Positions 23,863 to 31,425 of a stretch of 50,157 nucleotides of DNA are shown here, piece after piece. Origin of the DNA: Bacteroidales bacterium UBA5515 (lineage in GTDB: Bacteria > Bacteroidota > Bacteroidia > Bacteroidales > P3); the NCBI GenBank assembly GCA_002423895.1, contig DIOL01000012.1:10488-60644 (forward strand), in the 5' to 3' direction. Both the position numbers and the translations under genes were made by a program. The stretch's first letter is position 1, and every line of letters starts with the position of its first letter. The notes under the pieces were generated by a model that worked only from the letters and a program-made list of their open reading frames with translations, had not been told where the DNA came from and ran no database searches.

Positions 23863-24183
23863 CTATAAATCGTATTTGCGTTTTAAGTTAATCCAGCTTC
23901 CTCCATTGTAAACATTGGTATATCCATTTGAACTAAGAAATGCTTTAGCTGAAGCTGACCTCATTCCTGAAGCACAACAAGTAATTAAAGTATTTTCTTT
24001 ATTCTTCAACTTACTTAGGTTTTGAGGAAGTTTATCAACAGAAATATTCAAAGCGCCTTTTATATGGCCTTGTGAAAATTCTTCTTTTGTGCGAACGTCA
24101 AGTATTGTTGCACCATTTTTAATCAATTCTCCTAAATCTACTGAAGGAGCCATTCCTAATATTTTTCTTATTGTATCGCTCAT
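23863..24183 (-). CDS. Rhodanese-like single-domain sulfurtransferase
   Basis: A 106-residue rhodanese domain. ILDVRTKEEFSQGHIKGALNI (28-48) is the classic opening and the active-site loop is C70-ASGMRS with the catalytic Cys preceded by another Cys, then GSWINLKR near the end. Single-domain rhodaneses transfer sulfane sulfur in the cytoplasm or carry sulfur relay functions. Size is normal. It is the first clearly host gene after the prophage. TATCTTTG on the minus strand (complement of 24213-24220) lies 29 bp before the start as a likely -7 promoter element. Confidence 0.88.
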   Translation of the reverse strand: MSDTIRKILGMAPSVDLGELIKNGATILDVRTKEEFSQGHIKGALNISVDKLPQNLSKLKNKENTLITCCASGMRSASAKAFLSSNGYTNVYNGGSWINLKRKYDL

Positions 24184-24362
24184 TTTTTCTTTGTTTTTAA
24201 TTTTTGACGCTGCAAAGATATATCAAATTTTTGAATTATTATAATATCACCAATAAATTATTTTATTATCACTCTTTTTTTATTAGAATATCACTTAATT
24301 AGGAAAATAACTTGTATCTTTGCCGAAGATTAATTTTAGACTAAATAAAATAAATTTCTGCA

Positions 24363-24791
24363 ATGATATTTAAAGAAGATATTTCAGAAAAACTTGCCAG
24401 TGAATTGTTTGAAGATAAGGATAAGACCTTGGAGTTCATTGCAAAAATTAAATGGAAAGATGGTTTTGTTTGTACAAAATGTGGCAATACTAATTACTGC
24501 GAGGGCAAAACTACTGCTTCAAGAAGGTGTACCCGTTGCAAAAAAGAAGAATCTGCTACTGCTCACACAATATTTCACAATATTAAATTCCCAATAAACA
24601 AAGCTTTCTACATTGCATATAATGTATGCGTTGTGGGTAAGGAAATCTCTTCTTACGAATATTCTGATCTTCTTGGACTGAATCAAATGACTTGCTGGAA
24701 GTTTAGAAAGAGAATTAAAGATTGCATTATTAAACAAAAGCAAACTAAAGACAAGATAACAATAAAGAAAATCTTGCTTTCAGAAGAATAA
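24363..24791 (+). CDS. Orphan IS1595-type transposase zinc-ribbon and HTH protein
   Basis: A 142-residue protein with the zinc ribbon of ISXO2/IS1595 transposases: C37-TKC40 and C56-TRC59, followed by the HTH-like region with FHNIKFPINKAFYIAYNVC, KEISSYEYSDLLGL and QMTCWKFRKRIKDCI. The DDE catalytic domain that should follow is absent, and only 42 bp separate the stop from the next gene, so it is not a simple frameshift. No terminal repeats or target duplication were seen. It may be a domesticated DNA-binding protein or a deleted insertion-sequence remnant. TATCTTTG at 24315-24322 is a likely -7 element. Confidence 0.75.
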   Translation: MIFKEDISEKLASELFEDKDKTLEFIAKIKWKDGFVCTKCGNTNYCEGKTTASRRCTRCKKEESATAHTIFHNIKFPINKAFYIAYNVCVVGKEISSYEYSDLLGLNQMTCWKFRKRIKDCIIKQKQTKDKITIKKILLSEE

Positions 24792-24833
24792 AATAATTGA
24801 AACAATAAATAACTCATTCAAGGAGTAGTTTTA

Positions 24834-27500
24834 TTAAATTTTATCGTTTTCTACCTTTTCAATTATTTTCAATATCTCTTCTTTTTCTATTGGCATTTGA
24901 GCAAATTCATTACATCCTGCATTAAATGCTTTTTCTTTTTCTGCTGCTGGAATATTTTCAGATATAGCTAAAATAAATACTTCCTTATTATTCTCTCTAA
25001 TCTTTCTTATTGTTTCAGTTCCTCCAATATCTTTGGACATTAAAGAGATTAGTATTATATCTGGATTTTCTGTAATTGTTTTATCAATTGCATCAACTCC
25101 AGTTTTTGCACAAATAATTTCATATTTTTTATTCAAAGCTTCATCATTTAAAATCATTGGGCACATTCTCTCATCAGCAACAAGTATTTTGATTTTTTTA
25201 GAATCGTAATATTCTATTTCAATATTAGTATCCTTAGCTTTTTCATCATCAATAATAATTATTTGTGATTTAACTATTGCCCAGAATAAGGTTCCTTCTC
25301 CTTCTTTTGATTCTATATTATATTCTGCACCTGCAAAATCTAATATCGCTTTAATTATTGATAATCCTAATCCTGTTCCTGATTTGTAGGAGCCAAGCTT
25401 TTCAAACCTGTTAAATGCTTTATAAATGTTCTCATCAGAAATGCCCTTACCTGAATCTTGAACATAAAATTTAATCTTGTTTTCATCAATAACTTCATAT
25501 CCAATTTTTATATAGCCTTTGTCGGTAAATTTAATAGCATTCTCTATCAATTCTTTTAGAATTTGAGTTAATCTATTTTTATCGAGATAAACAATGCAAC
25601 TTTTATGTGGACTTTCAACTATTAAATCAACTCCTTCCTTCATTTTATATTTAAAGACACTCTCTATCTCTTCGAAATATTGCTTTAAATCTAATTTAAT
25701 TCGTTTCAATTCCAAAAAGCCTGTTTCTATTTCTGAAAGGTCTATTATGTCATTAACTAAATCTAACAGGTTATCATTATTTTCTCTAACAATTTTCTTA
25801 TATTCAAGCTGTTCTTCCTTATCATCTGAATCAATTACAAGATTGGTAAATCCAATTATTGCATTTAATGGTGTTCTTATTTCATGAGTAATATTTGATA
25901 TAAAATTAGATTTAAGTTTCTCACTCTGAATTGACTTTTCTAATGCTTCATTAAGTTTTAATTCTGTTACTTTGAAATTCTCAATATTGAAAACTATTGC
26001 ATTCATCATTCTGTATTTCCCATTTGCATCTTCTTCCATTTCAACAATACCTCGTGCTTCCCACCACAAATAAGGTTCGTCTTCAGCAAACTTTCCTCTA
26101 AATTCAAAATGAAATTCATAATGTTCTTCTACATGCAAAAGTCCATTATAAAATTCAATAAACTTATCTACAAAAGAAGGCTCAATAACTTTCTCACATA
26201 TTTCTGAAACAGTCAATTTTACAGTCCTCTTCTCTCCAACATCATCATTAAACATTAGCTGAATTATTTTTTCTCTTTCATCAAAACTACAGAAAACAGT
26301 TTTTAGAGAAGGAACTGCAAAAGAAAGTAGTTTAATATTTAATTCCAATTCCTTTTCATGCTTTTCTTTTTCTCTTATTTTCCTATTAAGTCTTTTGTTT
26401 CTAATACGAAGAATTAAAAAGGCTATTAATACTAAAAAGGCTATAAAAGAAATTACAAGTAAAGGAGTATGAGCTATAAAGAATGCTCTTAACATATGAA
26501 CTGGTTCTGTATTTATAGGTAGCAATCTTGGACTTCCTCCCATTTTAACTATTTTAGCATAATCGAAAATTGGAGTTGGAGGGATATTATCAATAGTCAT
26601 CTTCTCTGGAATTTCTCCATTAAATATTCTTATTGCTTTTGCAGCAGCTGCTGCTGCATTCTTTTTAGCCGATTGAACAAATCCACCAACAAAACCTTCT
26701 CCAATAAATCCATCATAAACATTAAGTATTGGAACTTTTGTATTTGCAATTATTTTAGGATAAAGATCCTTTGCAAAATATCTTTTTCCTTTATTATCTA
26801 TCTGCCAAGTGCTAAATATTACAAATGAATTCGGTTCTAAATTTCTACATTTAAGCAATAATTCTTCATCACTATTTGCGTCTACTCCATATTCTATTTC
26901 TATTCCATCATTTTCATATCCCTTAAGAATATGTTTTGCTTCATTCATAAAGAATACTCCTGTTGGAGATTTATCTGCCCATACATATACTTTATTAGTA
27001 GTGGGAAAAATTCTAAGTCCTGTTTTATAAACTTGACCAACTCCATAATCGCTAATAATTCCCGTTACATTTTTTTTATTATTTACTCTTCCTCGCTCTA
27101 ATTCAGAAACAAATATAATTGGCAGTTTGCTGATAATTGAATCTGTGTATGAAAGGAAAACATCTGTTGCTCCATAGTCAAATGCTAACACAACATCAAC
27201 CTTTTGGTTGAGTTTTGCAAAATAGTCTTTTACTATTTTTGTTCTTGTTTCAAGATCTGGATTTATTTTTTCGTTAAGATACAATTCAAGTAGTTTTATT
27301 GTATATCCTTCTTCAATAAACTTATTTGATATTGTTTCTTTACATTTTATTGCCCAATGATTTTTTTCGGAATATGAACTGACATAAACTACAGTTTTTT
27401 TAAATTCATTTTCATTATCTGAATAGGCAAAAAAAGGAGTTAATAGAAATATTAAAACAATAAATCTAATAATTAAAGACTTTCTATAAGTGTTTAACAT
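24834..27500 (-). CDS. Hybrid histidine kinase with ABC-type substrate-binding sensor
   Basis: An 888-residue membrane kinase when started at ATG 27500; a TTG at 27527 lies inside the promoter. A signal-anchor (IIRFIVLIFLLTPFFA) precedes a periplasmic ABC substrate-binding-like domain (to about 345) and a transmembrane helix (LLVISFIAFLVLIAFLI, about 362-378). A PAS-like section follows, then HisKA with His near residue 539 (SNITHEIRTPLN), N box ELIENAIKF, DSGKGIS and GTGLGLSII. The end (about 768-888) is a receiver domain in which the phospho-acceptor is Ser (LISLMSKDIGG) and the conserved Lys-Pro is Met-Pro, so it is degenerate. It probably senses a small extracellular ligand. No response regulator gene lies beside it. 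Confidence 0.85.
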   Translation of the reverse strand: MLNTYRKSLIIRFIVLIFLLTPFFAYSDNENEFKKTVVYVSSYSEKNHWAIKCKETISNKFIEEGYTIKLLELYLNEKINPDLETRTKIVKDYFAKLNQKVDVVLAFDYGATDVFLSYTDSIISKLPIIFVSELERGRVNNKKNVTGIISDYGVGQVYKTGLRIFPTTNKVYVWADKSPTGVFFMNEAKHILKGYENDGIEIEYGVDANSDEELLLKCRNLEPNSFVIFSTWQIDNKGKRYFAKDLYPKIIANTKVPILNVYDGFIGEGFVGGFVQSAKKNAAAAAAKAIRIFNGEIPEKMTIDNIPPTPIFDYAKIVKMGGSPRLLPINTEPVHMLRAFFIAHTPLLVISFIAFLVLIAFLILRIRNKRLNRKIREKEKHEKELELNIKLLSFAVPSLKTVFCSFDEREKIIQLMFNDDVGEKRTVKLTVSEICEKVIEPSFVDKFIEFYNGLLHVEEHYEFHFEFRGKFAEDEPYLWWEARGIVEMEEDANGKYRMMNAIVFNIENFKVTELKLNEALEKSIQSEKLKSNFISNITHEIRTPLNAIIGFTNLVIDSDDKEEQLEYKKIVRENNDNLLDLVNDIIDLSEIETGFLELKRIKLDLKQYFEEIESVFKYKMKEGVDLIVESPHKSCIVYLDKNRLTQILKELIENAIKFTDKGYIKIGYEVIDENKIKFYVQDSGKGISDENIYKAFNRFEKLGSYKSGTGLGLSIIKAILDFAGAEYNIESKEGEGTLFWAIVKSQIIIIDDEKAKDTNIEIEYYDSKKIKILVADERMCPMILNDEALNKKYEIICAKTGVDAIDKTITENPDIILISLMSKDIGGTETIRKIRENNKEVFILAISENIPAAEKEKAFNAGCNEFAQMPIEKEEILKIIEKVENDKI

Positions 27501-27524
27501 AATGGTCTTAGTATAATCAATACA

Positions 27525-27556
27525 CAAATATACAACATTTCTATTCCTTTTGCAAA
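27525..27556 (-). promoter_or_regulatory. Promoter of the hybrid histidine kinase gene
   Basis: On the minus strand TTTG (complement of 27553-27556), a 20-bp spacer and TATATTTG (complement of 27525-27532) match the Bacteroidota consensus. Transcription should start near 27519, giving a leader of about 20 bases before ATG 27500. Confidence 0.65.
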
Positions 27557-27624
27557 CGTTAATTACATTTTTTAGACAATATTTCTTTAGTCAATCATGC
27601 GTTTTATATTTTACTGTATAGAAA

Positions 27625-27653
27625 AAAGGCACCTCTGATTAAGAGATGCCTTT
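27625..27653 (-). terminator. Terminator of the lipoprotein pair
   Basis: On the minus strand AAAGGCATCTCT and AGAGGTGCCTTT form a 12-bp stem with one G-U pair and a 5-base loop, followed by TTTTTT. It lies 50 bp after the stop of the second lipoprotein gene. Confidence 0.8.
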
Positions 27654-27703
27654 AAGTTTTTATAGAATTTATTATTCTCTAAATTTAGAAAGAATAAAAT
27701 AAT

Positions 27704-28369
27704 CTATTTTTTATGTTTCAATAAATCAAATATTGATATATTTTCTGAATTATCATACATAATTGGCATATGAAGCATATCTGCATATCCAACTAAAGAA
27801 AAGGGGAAATCATATTTATCGTAATTAAATTCTGTTCCAATTATTGCATTTTGAGATATCCAAGTTTCAGAACAATAACCTATACTATCTATATTTTGAT
27901 TATAAACTTTTAAATAATCTGCTCTCTTATCAAATTCCAATTCACTATTGTCAGAATTAAAAAAAATAATATTAGAAAAATAATATAATGAAGGATCGTT
28001 ACCAACAAAGGATACTGCTATTTGAGAATTCTTTTCATAATTAGTTTGCAAAATACTTTTATTGTTATCAAAATAATTATAGGTTGCAACAAAAATAATA
28101 TCATTATACTCTCCAAAAGCATATCCGCATGTACTGTCTGAGTTAATGAAAAAATAAAGTCTCATCAAATCCACACTTTCAGTATATGATAAAGTAAAGT
28201 CTTTAGATTCAATTATCGTTGAAACTTGTTCATAGTTTTTCCCTGTGTAACTTTTCAACTCTGTAAAAATACTTGCTTTGGTAGGTGTTTGTTCTGGTTC
28301 CTCATCCTTACATGAGTTAAAGGAAGCTAAGCTTATAAGGGATAGAAGAATTAATGTTAGTTTTTTCAT
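27704..28369 (-). CDS. Lipoprotein of unknown function, paralogue 2
   Basis: A 221-residue lipoprotein, starting at ATG 28369 (MKKLTLILLSLISLASFNSC); a TTG upstream is less likely. The lipobox is Ser-Phe-Asn-Ser-Cys with Cys20, followed by a disordered KDEEPEQTPT linker and a beta-rich domain ending SIFDLLKHKK. It closely resembles the neighbouring 28409-29077 product, with the same length, the same Tyr and Asn-rich strands and the same last residues. The domain is not recognised. The charged linker after the Cys is typical of surface-exposed Bacteroidota lipoproteins. Confidence 0.7.
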   Translation of the reverse strand: MKKLTLILLSLISLASFNSCKDEEPEQTPTKASIFTELKSYTGKNYEQVSTIIESKDFTLSYTESVDLMRLYFFINSDSTCGYAFGEYNDIIFVATYNYFDNNKSILQTNYEKNSQIAVSFVGNDPSLYYFSNIIFFNSDNSELEFDKRADYLKVYNQNIDSIGYCSETWISQNAIIGTEFNYDKYDFPFSLVGYADMLHMPIMYDNSENISIFDLLKHKK

Positions 28370-28408
28370 TTGCTTTTTTGTAAAGAATTTTATTACCAAA
28401 TAGATATT

Positions 28409-29077
28409 CTATTTTTTATGTTTCAATATATCAAATATTGATTTGTTTTTTGCTTTTTCAATCATTATAGGCATACGAAGCATATCGCCATATAAAGCCA
28501 TTGAATAGTGCCCTTCAAATTCATCATAATTAAATTCTGTTCCAACAATTGCAGTTTGAGACACCCAAGATTCAGAACAATAATTTATACTATCCTTATT
28601 TTGATTATAGGCTGTTAAATAATCTGCTCTATTGTTAAATTCCATATTTCCTTCTTCAGAATTCATAATAGCAATATCAGAAGAATAGTATAATAAAGGA
28701 CTGTTACCAACAAAGGATAATGCAGTTTGAGAATTCTTTTCATAATTGGTTAGCAATAGATTTTTATTATCATTAATATATTCATAGGATGCAGCAAACA
28801 CTGTATCATCGTATTCTCCAATAGAATATTTATAAGAATTGTCTGAGTTTGCGAAATAATAAATTCTCATTTCTTCTATACTATCAAAACTTAATACATT
28901 AAAGCCTTTAGCTCTAATTGTTGATGAAACAAATTGAAAGGTTTTACCTGTGTAGCCTTTCAACTCTGTAAAAATATTTGTTGTTGCAGGGGTTGGTTGT
29001 TCTGGTTCATCATCCTTACATGAGTTAAAGGACACAACGCCTACAAGGGCTAAAAGAATTAATGTGAGTTTTTTCAT
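28409..29077 (-). CDS. Lipoprotein of unknown function, paralogue 1
   Basis: A 222-residue lipoprotein with signal MKKLTLILLALVGVVSFNSC (Cys20 lipobox), acidic KDDEPEQ linker and a single beta-rich domain of about 180 residues containing SFVGN, NRADYLTAYNQN and ACTESW-like segments, ending SIFDILKHKK. It is the first gene of a two-gene operon of paralogues that arose by tandem duplication. A promoter with perfect spacing lies 79 to 110 bp upstream. Function is unknown. Confidence 0.7.
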   Translation of the reverse strand: MKKLTLILLALVGVVSFNSCKDDEPEQPTPATTNIFTELKGYTGKTFQFVSSTIRAKGFNVLSFDSIEEMRIYYFANSDNSYKYSIGEYDDTVFAASYEYINDNKNLLLTNYEKNSQTALSFVGNSPLLYYSSDIAIMNSEEGNMEFNNRADYLTAYNQNKDSINYCSESWVSQTAIVGTEFNYDEFEGHYSMALYGDMLRMPIMIEKAKNKSIFDILKHKK

Positions 29078-29155
29078 TTGATTTTCATTTATTTGTTAAA
29101 ATTGTATTTGCTTAAATTGTATTGCAACAGAGAATATTTATATCAAATCATATTT

Positions 29156-29187
29156 CAAAGATACAAATAAAAGCTTAGTTTGTCAAA
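29156..29187 (-). promoter_or_regulatory. Promoter of the lipoprotein pair
   Basis: On the minus strand TTTG (complement of 29184-29187), a 20-bp spacer and TATCTTTG (complement of 29156-29163) match the Bacteroidota promoter. The leader to ATG 29077 is about 73 bases. Confidence 0.6.
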
Positions 29188-29242
29188 TTATTTGAATAAT
29201 ATCACAACACTTAATATTTTAATAAATATTTACTTCTTTTTT

Positions 29243-29274
29243 ATTGACAAATTGGAAAATATTTTGTATATTTG
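29243..29274 (+). promoter_or_regulatory. Promoter before the HU-like gene
   Basis: ATTG (29243-29246), a 20-bp spacer and TATATTTG (29267-29274) make a good -33/-7 promoter. It is 270 bp before ATG 29544, so the transcript would have a long leader of about 265 bases that includes the palindrome element and the hairpin listed below. Confidence 0.6.
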
Positions 29275-29340
29275 CATTTTAAAGGTAATAAAACTTAGTT
29301 CTTTGAGTTTCCATTCATCTTTCTTCCAAAAATTTTGTTG

Positions 29341-29442
29341 AAATAAAAGATGCACATCTTTTATACCGAAAGATGCACGTCTTTTGGGGTGAAAGATGCG
29401 CATCTTTAGGGTAAAAAGTCCTTGATTAATAAGTTTTATATC
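29341..29442 (+). repeat. Three-palindrome intergenic element, copy 1
   Basis: Three 16-bp palindromes, AAAGATGCACATCTTT (29346-29361), AAAGATGCACGTCTTT (29369-29384) and AAAGATGCGCATCTTT (29392-29407), start exactly 23 bp apart. They are followed by GGGTAAAAAGTCC and GATTAATAAGTTTTATATC. The whole of it returns in the opposite orientation at 37131-37233 with only scattered differences, so it is a dispersed element and not a local accident. It lies in the leader of the HU-like gene. Each palindrome could bind a dimeric protein on one face of the helix, or fold as a short RNA hairpin. Confidence 0.85.
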
Positions 29443-29452
29443 AAGACTTTTT
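29413..29452 (+). terminator. Terminator-like hairpin downstream of palindromes
   Basis: AAAAAGTC (29413-29420) pairs with GACTTTTT (29445-29452) and TTGAT (29422-29426) with ATCAA (29440-29444), giving a 13-bp stem with one bulged C. The 3' arm itself ends in five T. It could stop or attenuate the leader transcript before the HU-like gene. In the second copy of the element only the left arm is kept. Confidence 0.5.
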
Positions 29453-29543
29453 GAAAATATACTTCGATTAAAAAGAAATATGATAAGGTTATTTTCAGCT
29501 AAAGCAGGATTAAAAAATTATAAACTAAAAAGAAATATTAATT

Positions 29544-29975
29544 ATGGCTTATTTTTACAGAACAAAAAAGAAATGCTACATTAAGAATGGAGCTAAAGAA
29601 GAAAAGTTTTTTGCTGTCCCTGTCACCAAAGGGACTTTGGGAATGGAAGAAATTGCTAAAGAAATCGGTTCAAAAAGCATTGCAAAAGAAAGTGCAATTT
29701 TAGCTGTATTGAAAGAGCTTTCTATAATGATGAAAGGCAAATTGGGAGATGGATATAATATCAAACTTGATGGCATAGGCACTTTTGGAGTTGCCCTAAC
29801 AAGCATTGGTTTTGACAAAGAAGAAAACATAACTCCAAGAAGAGTTAAGTTCAGTAAAATGACTTATCGTGCAGACAGAGATTTGGTGAATGTTCTCCAG
29901 GAAATGAAGTTTGTGAAAGAACCTCCTGCACCTAAAGGAGCTATTGGCAAAATAAGAAAAAGAAAACAATTATAA
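29544..29975 (+). CDS. HU-like DNA-binding protein
   Basis: A 143-residue protein of the Bacteroidota HU-related family. The N-terminal strand region is followed by GTLGMEEIAKEIGSKSIAKESAILAVLKELSIMM (helical dimer core) and DGIGTFGVALTSIG (the strand-turn that leads to the DNA-binding arm), and a basic tail KIRKRKQL. It is longer than classical HU (about 90), as usual for this group. It likely bends and compacts DNA. OsmC follows after 10 bp in the same transcript. Its leader contains the palindrome element, which might serve autoregulation. Confidence 0.8.
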   Translation: MAYFYRTKKKCYIKNGAKEEKFFAVPVTKGTLGMEEIAKEIGSKSIAKESAILAVLKELSIMMKGKLGDGYNIKLDGIGTFGVALTSIGFDKEENITPRRVKFSKMTYRADRDLVNVLQEMKFVKEPPAPKGAIGKIRKRKQL

Positions 29976-29985
29976 TATCAAAGTT

Positions 29986-30429
29986 ATGAGCAGTATAGAC
30001 AAATCAAAAGAAGTTATTTCTTCAATTGAACTTATTAATGAAAAATTAAACTTCAAAGGTGAAGTTGAAAACAATCAACCTGTTTTAATAGATTATATTC
30101 CTCCTTTTGGAGATGGGAATGGCTACACTTCTTTGGAACTATTCCTTTTAAGCTTATCTTCTTGTTTAGGGACAAGTGTTTTGACTTTAATCAGAAGAAG
30201 TGGTAAATCAATAACAAGTTTAAAAGTTGATTCGAAAGGATATAGAAAAACAGAACATCCAACTTCATTTAAAACAATTGAACTTAAGTTATACATTAAA
30301 TCTTCAAATGTTGAAAGTGCTGATGTTGATAAGGCTATTAAAATATCTGAAGATATGATTTGCCCTGTATGGGATATGATTAAGGTAAATGTTGAAGTTA
30401 ATGTAAGCTATGAGATTGATAATAATTGA
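29986..30429 (+). CDS. OsmC-family redox protein
   Basis: A 147-residue OsmC/Ohr-fold protein. The family pattern is visible: GYTSLELFLLSLSSCLGTSVLTL with the first peroxidatic-type Cys (about 61), a strand rich in Lys and Ser, then SEDMICPVWDMI with the second Cys (about 124). Such proteins reduce organic hydroperoxides with two Cys residues, which suits an anaerobe under oxygen stress. It is second in the HU-OsmC operon (gap 10 bp). Confidence 0.82.
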   Translation: MSSIDKSKEVISSIELINEKLNFKGEVENNQPVLIDYIPPFGDGNGYTSLELFLLSLSSCLGTSVLTLIRRSGKSITSLKVDSKGYRKTEHPTSFKTIELKLYIKSSNVESADVDKAIKISEDMICPVWDMIKVNVEVNVSYEIDNN

Positions 30430-30523
30430 TAAGTAAAAAAATAGTGATTAAATGTAATTCTTAAAATTTTATTTCTATATTTGCTGCCTAAACAATTAGT
30501 TATTAATCAAAAACAAAGTTATT

Positions 30524-31006
30524 ATGAAGAAAGAAGAAGACAATTCAATTTGTTGTCCTGAATTTGACCCAATACCATGGGATGATAAAATAATTGAGTG
30601 GGACAATAAAAGATTTATTAAGGGCAGTATTTGCACTTGTTTTTATATGCCTCTGAATTTCGGTTCTGTTATGAGAAAGCTTGACCAGAAGATTAGAAAT
30701 GAAGGAGCAAAAATAGAGCAAAACTTGGGATTATCGGATCATACTTCAAAGTGGAATATGGATATTTACCTGGCTGTTGACAAAGAAGTTTCTGGCTTGA
30801 ATAATGTAATGTTGAGTGGTAAGTTTTACAGTAAAGTTTATGAGGGCAATTTCAAGGAAACGGATAAATGGTGTAAGGACTATAAGGGAATTGTAGACTC
30901 AAAAGGGCTTAACATAAAGAAATGGTACATGTGGTATACAACATGTCCAAAATGTGCCAAGAAATATGGTAAAAACTATGTTGTAATTGTTGGACAAGTG
31001 GAGTAA
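30524..31006 (+). CDS. Conserved cytoplasmic protein, unknown
   Basis: A 160-residue protein rich in Trp, Tyr, Lys and Cys, beginning with a Cys-Cys-Pro segment (near residue 10), with PIPWDDKIIEWDNKRF, a central helical part and YTTCPKCAKKYGKNY near the end, where the C-P-x-C pair could bind a metal. The family is common in anaerobes and often called a hydrolase without evidence. A GyrI-like ligand-binding fold is possible by overall size. TATATTTG at 30476-30483 is a likely promoter -7 element. Confidence 0.65.
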   Translation: MKKEEDNSICCPEFDPIPWDDKIIEWDNKRFIKGSICTCFYMPLNFGSVMRKLDQKIRNEGAKIEQNLGLSDHTSKWNMDIYLAVDKEVSGLNNVMLSGKFYSKVYEGNFKETDKWCKDYKGIVDSKGLNIKKWYMWYTTCPKCAKKYGKNYVVIVGQVE

Positions 31007-31107
31007 ATTGTCAAATATAATGGATTGATTATTAATTTAATTAAGCTGAAAAGAAAAAATATCAGTATAATAAATCAATAAATAAAATATCGTTTACGTT
31101 ATATTGA

Positions 31108-31121
31108 TGTTACATGTGACA
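31108..31121. promoter_or_regulatory. Near-perfect palindrome upstream of the ferredoxin gene
   Basis: TGTTACATGTGACA is a 14-bp palindrome with one mismatched pair, 28 bp before ATG 31149. It resembles CRP/FNR-type operators in size and symmetry. No TAnnTTTG element is seen nearby, so an activator-dependent promoter is possible. The inference is weak. Confidence 0.3.
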
Positions 31122-31148
31122 AAAATATTACTAATTAAATTTTAATGT

Positions 31149-31340
31149 ATGGCAGTAGAAAAAGTTTGGATAGAAGAAGGCTGTATAGCCTGTGGATTAT
31201 GTGCAGACACATGTCCCGAAGTTTTTGAAATAAATGATGTTGCCAATGTTATTGAAGGTGTTAATTATAAAGATTACACCGATGGAATTATAGAAGCAGC
31301 CGAGTCCTGTCCTATTGAGGTAATAAAATATTCTGAATAA
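31149..31340 (+). CDS. 4Fe-4S ferredoxin
   Basis: A 63-residue low-potential ferredoxin. The cluster ligands are C12-x2-C15-x2-C18 in the segment CIACGLCADTCP and C54 in ESCPIEV; C22 is an extra Cys in the motif. The short size fits a single 4Fe-4S cluster. It carries electrons in the cytoplasm of anaerobes. The convergent neighbour is a flavodiiron protein that needs an electron donor of this type or a rubredoxin, but a direct partnership is not shown. Confidence 0.85.
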   Translation: MAVEKVWIEEGCIACGLCADTCPEVFEINDVANVIEGVNYKDYTDGIIEAAESCPIEVIKYSE

Positions 31341-31362
31341 CGCCTATAAAATAGGATAATGC

Positions 31363-31396
31363 AAAAGGAGCAAATTATAAATAATCTGCTCCTTTT
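31363..31396 (+). terminator. Terminator after ferredoxin
   Basis: AAAAGGAGCA (31363-31372) and TGCTCCTTTT (31387-31396) form a 10-bp stem with a 14-base loop, followed by CTTTTTT. It sits between convergent genes and may also help to end the flavodiiron transcript. Confidence 0.75.
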
Positions 31397-31425
31397 CTTT
31401 TTTATAGTTGTGCTCTAATTTTATT

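Noticed and set aside
29341..29442. CRISPR-like array (three regularly spaced repeats)
   Set aside because: The units are palindromes with only about 7 bases between them, far too short for spacers, and no cas genes are nearby.
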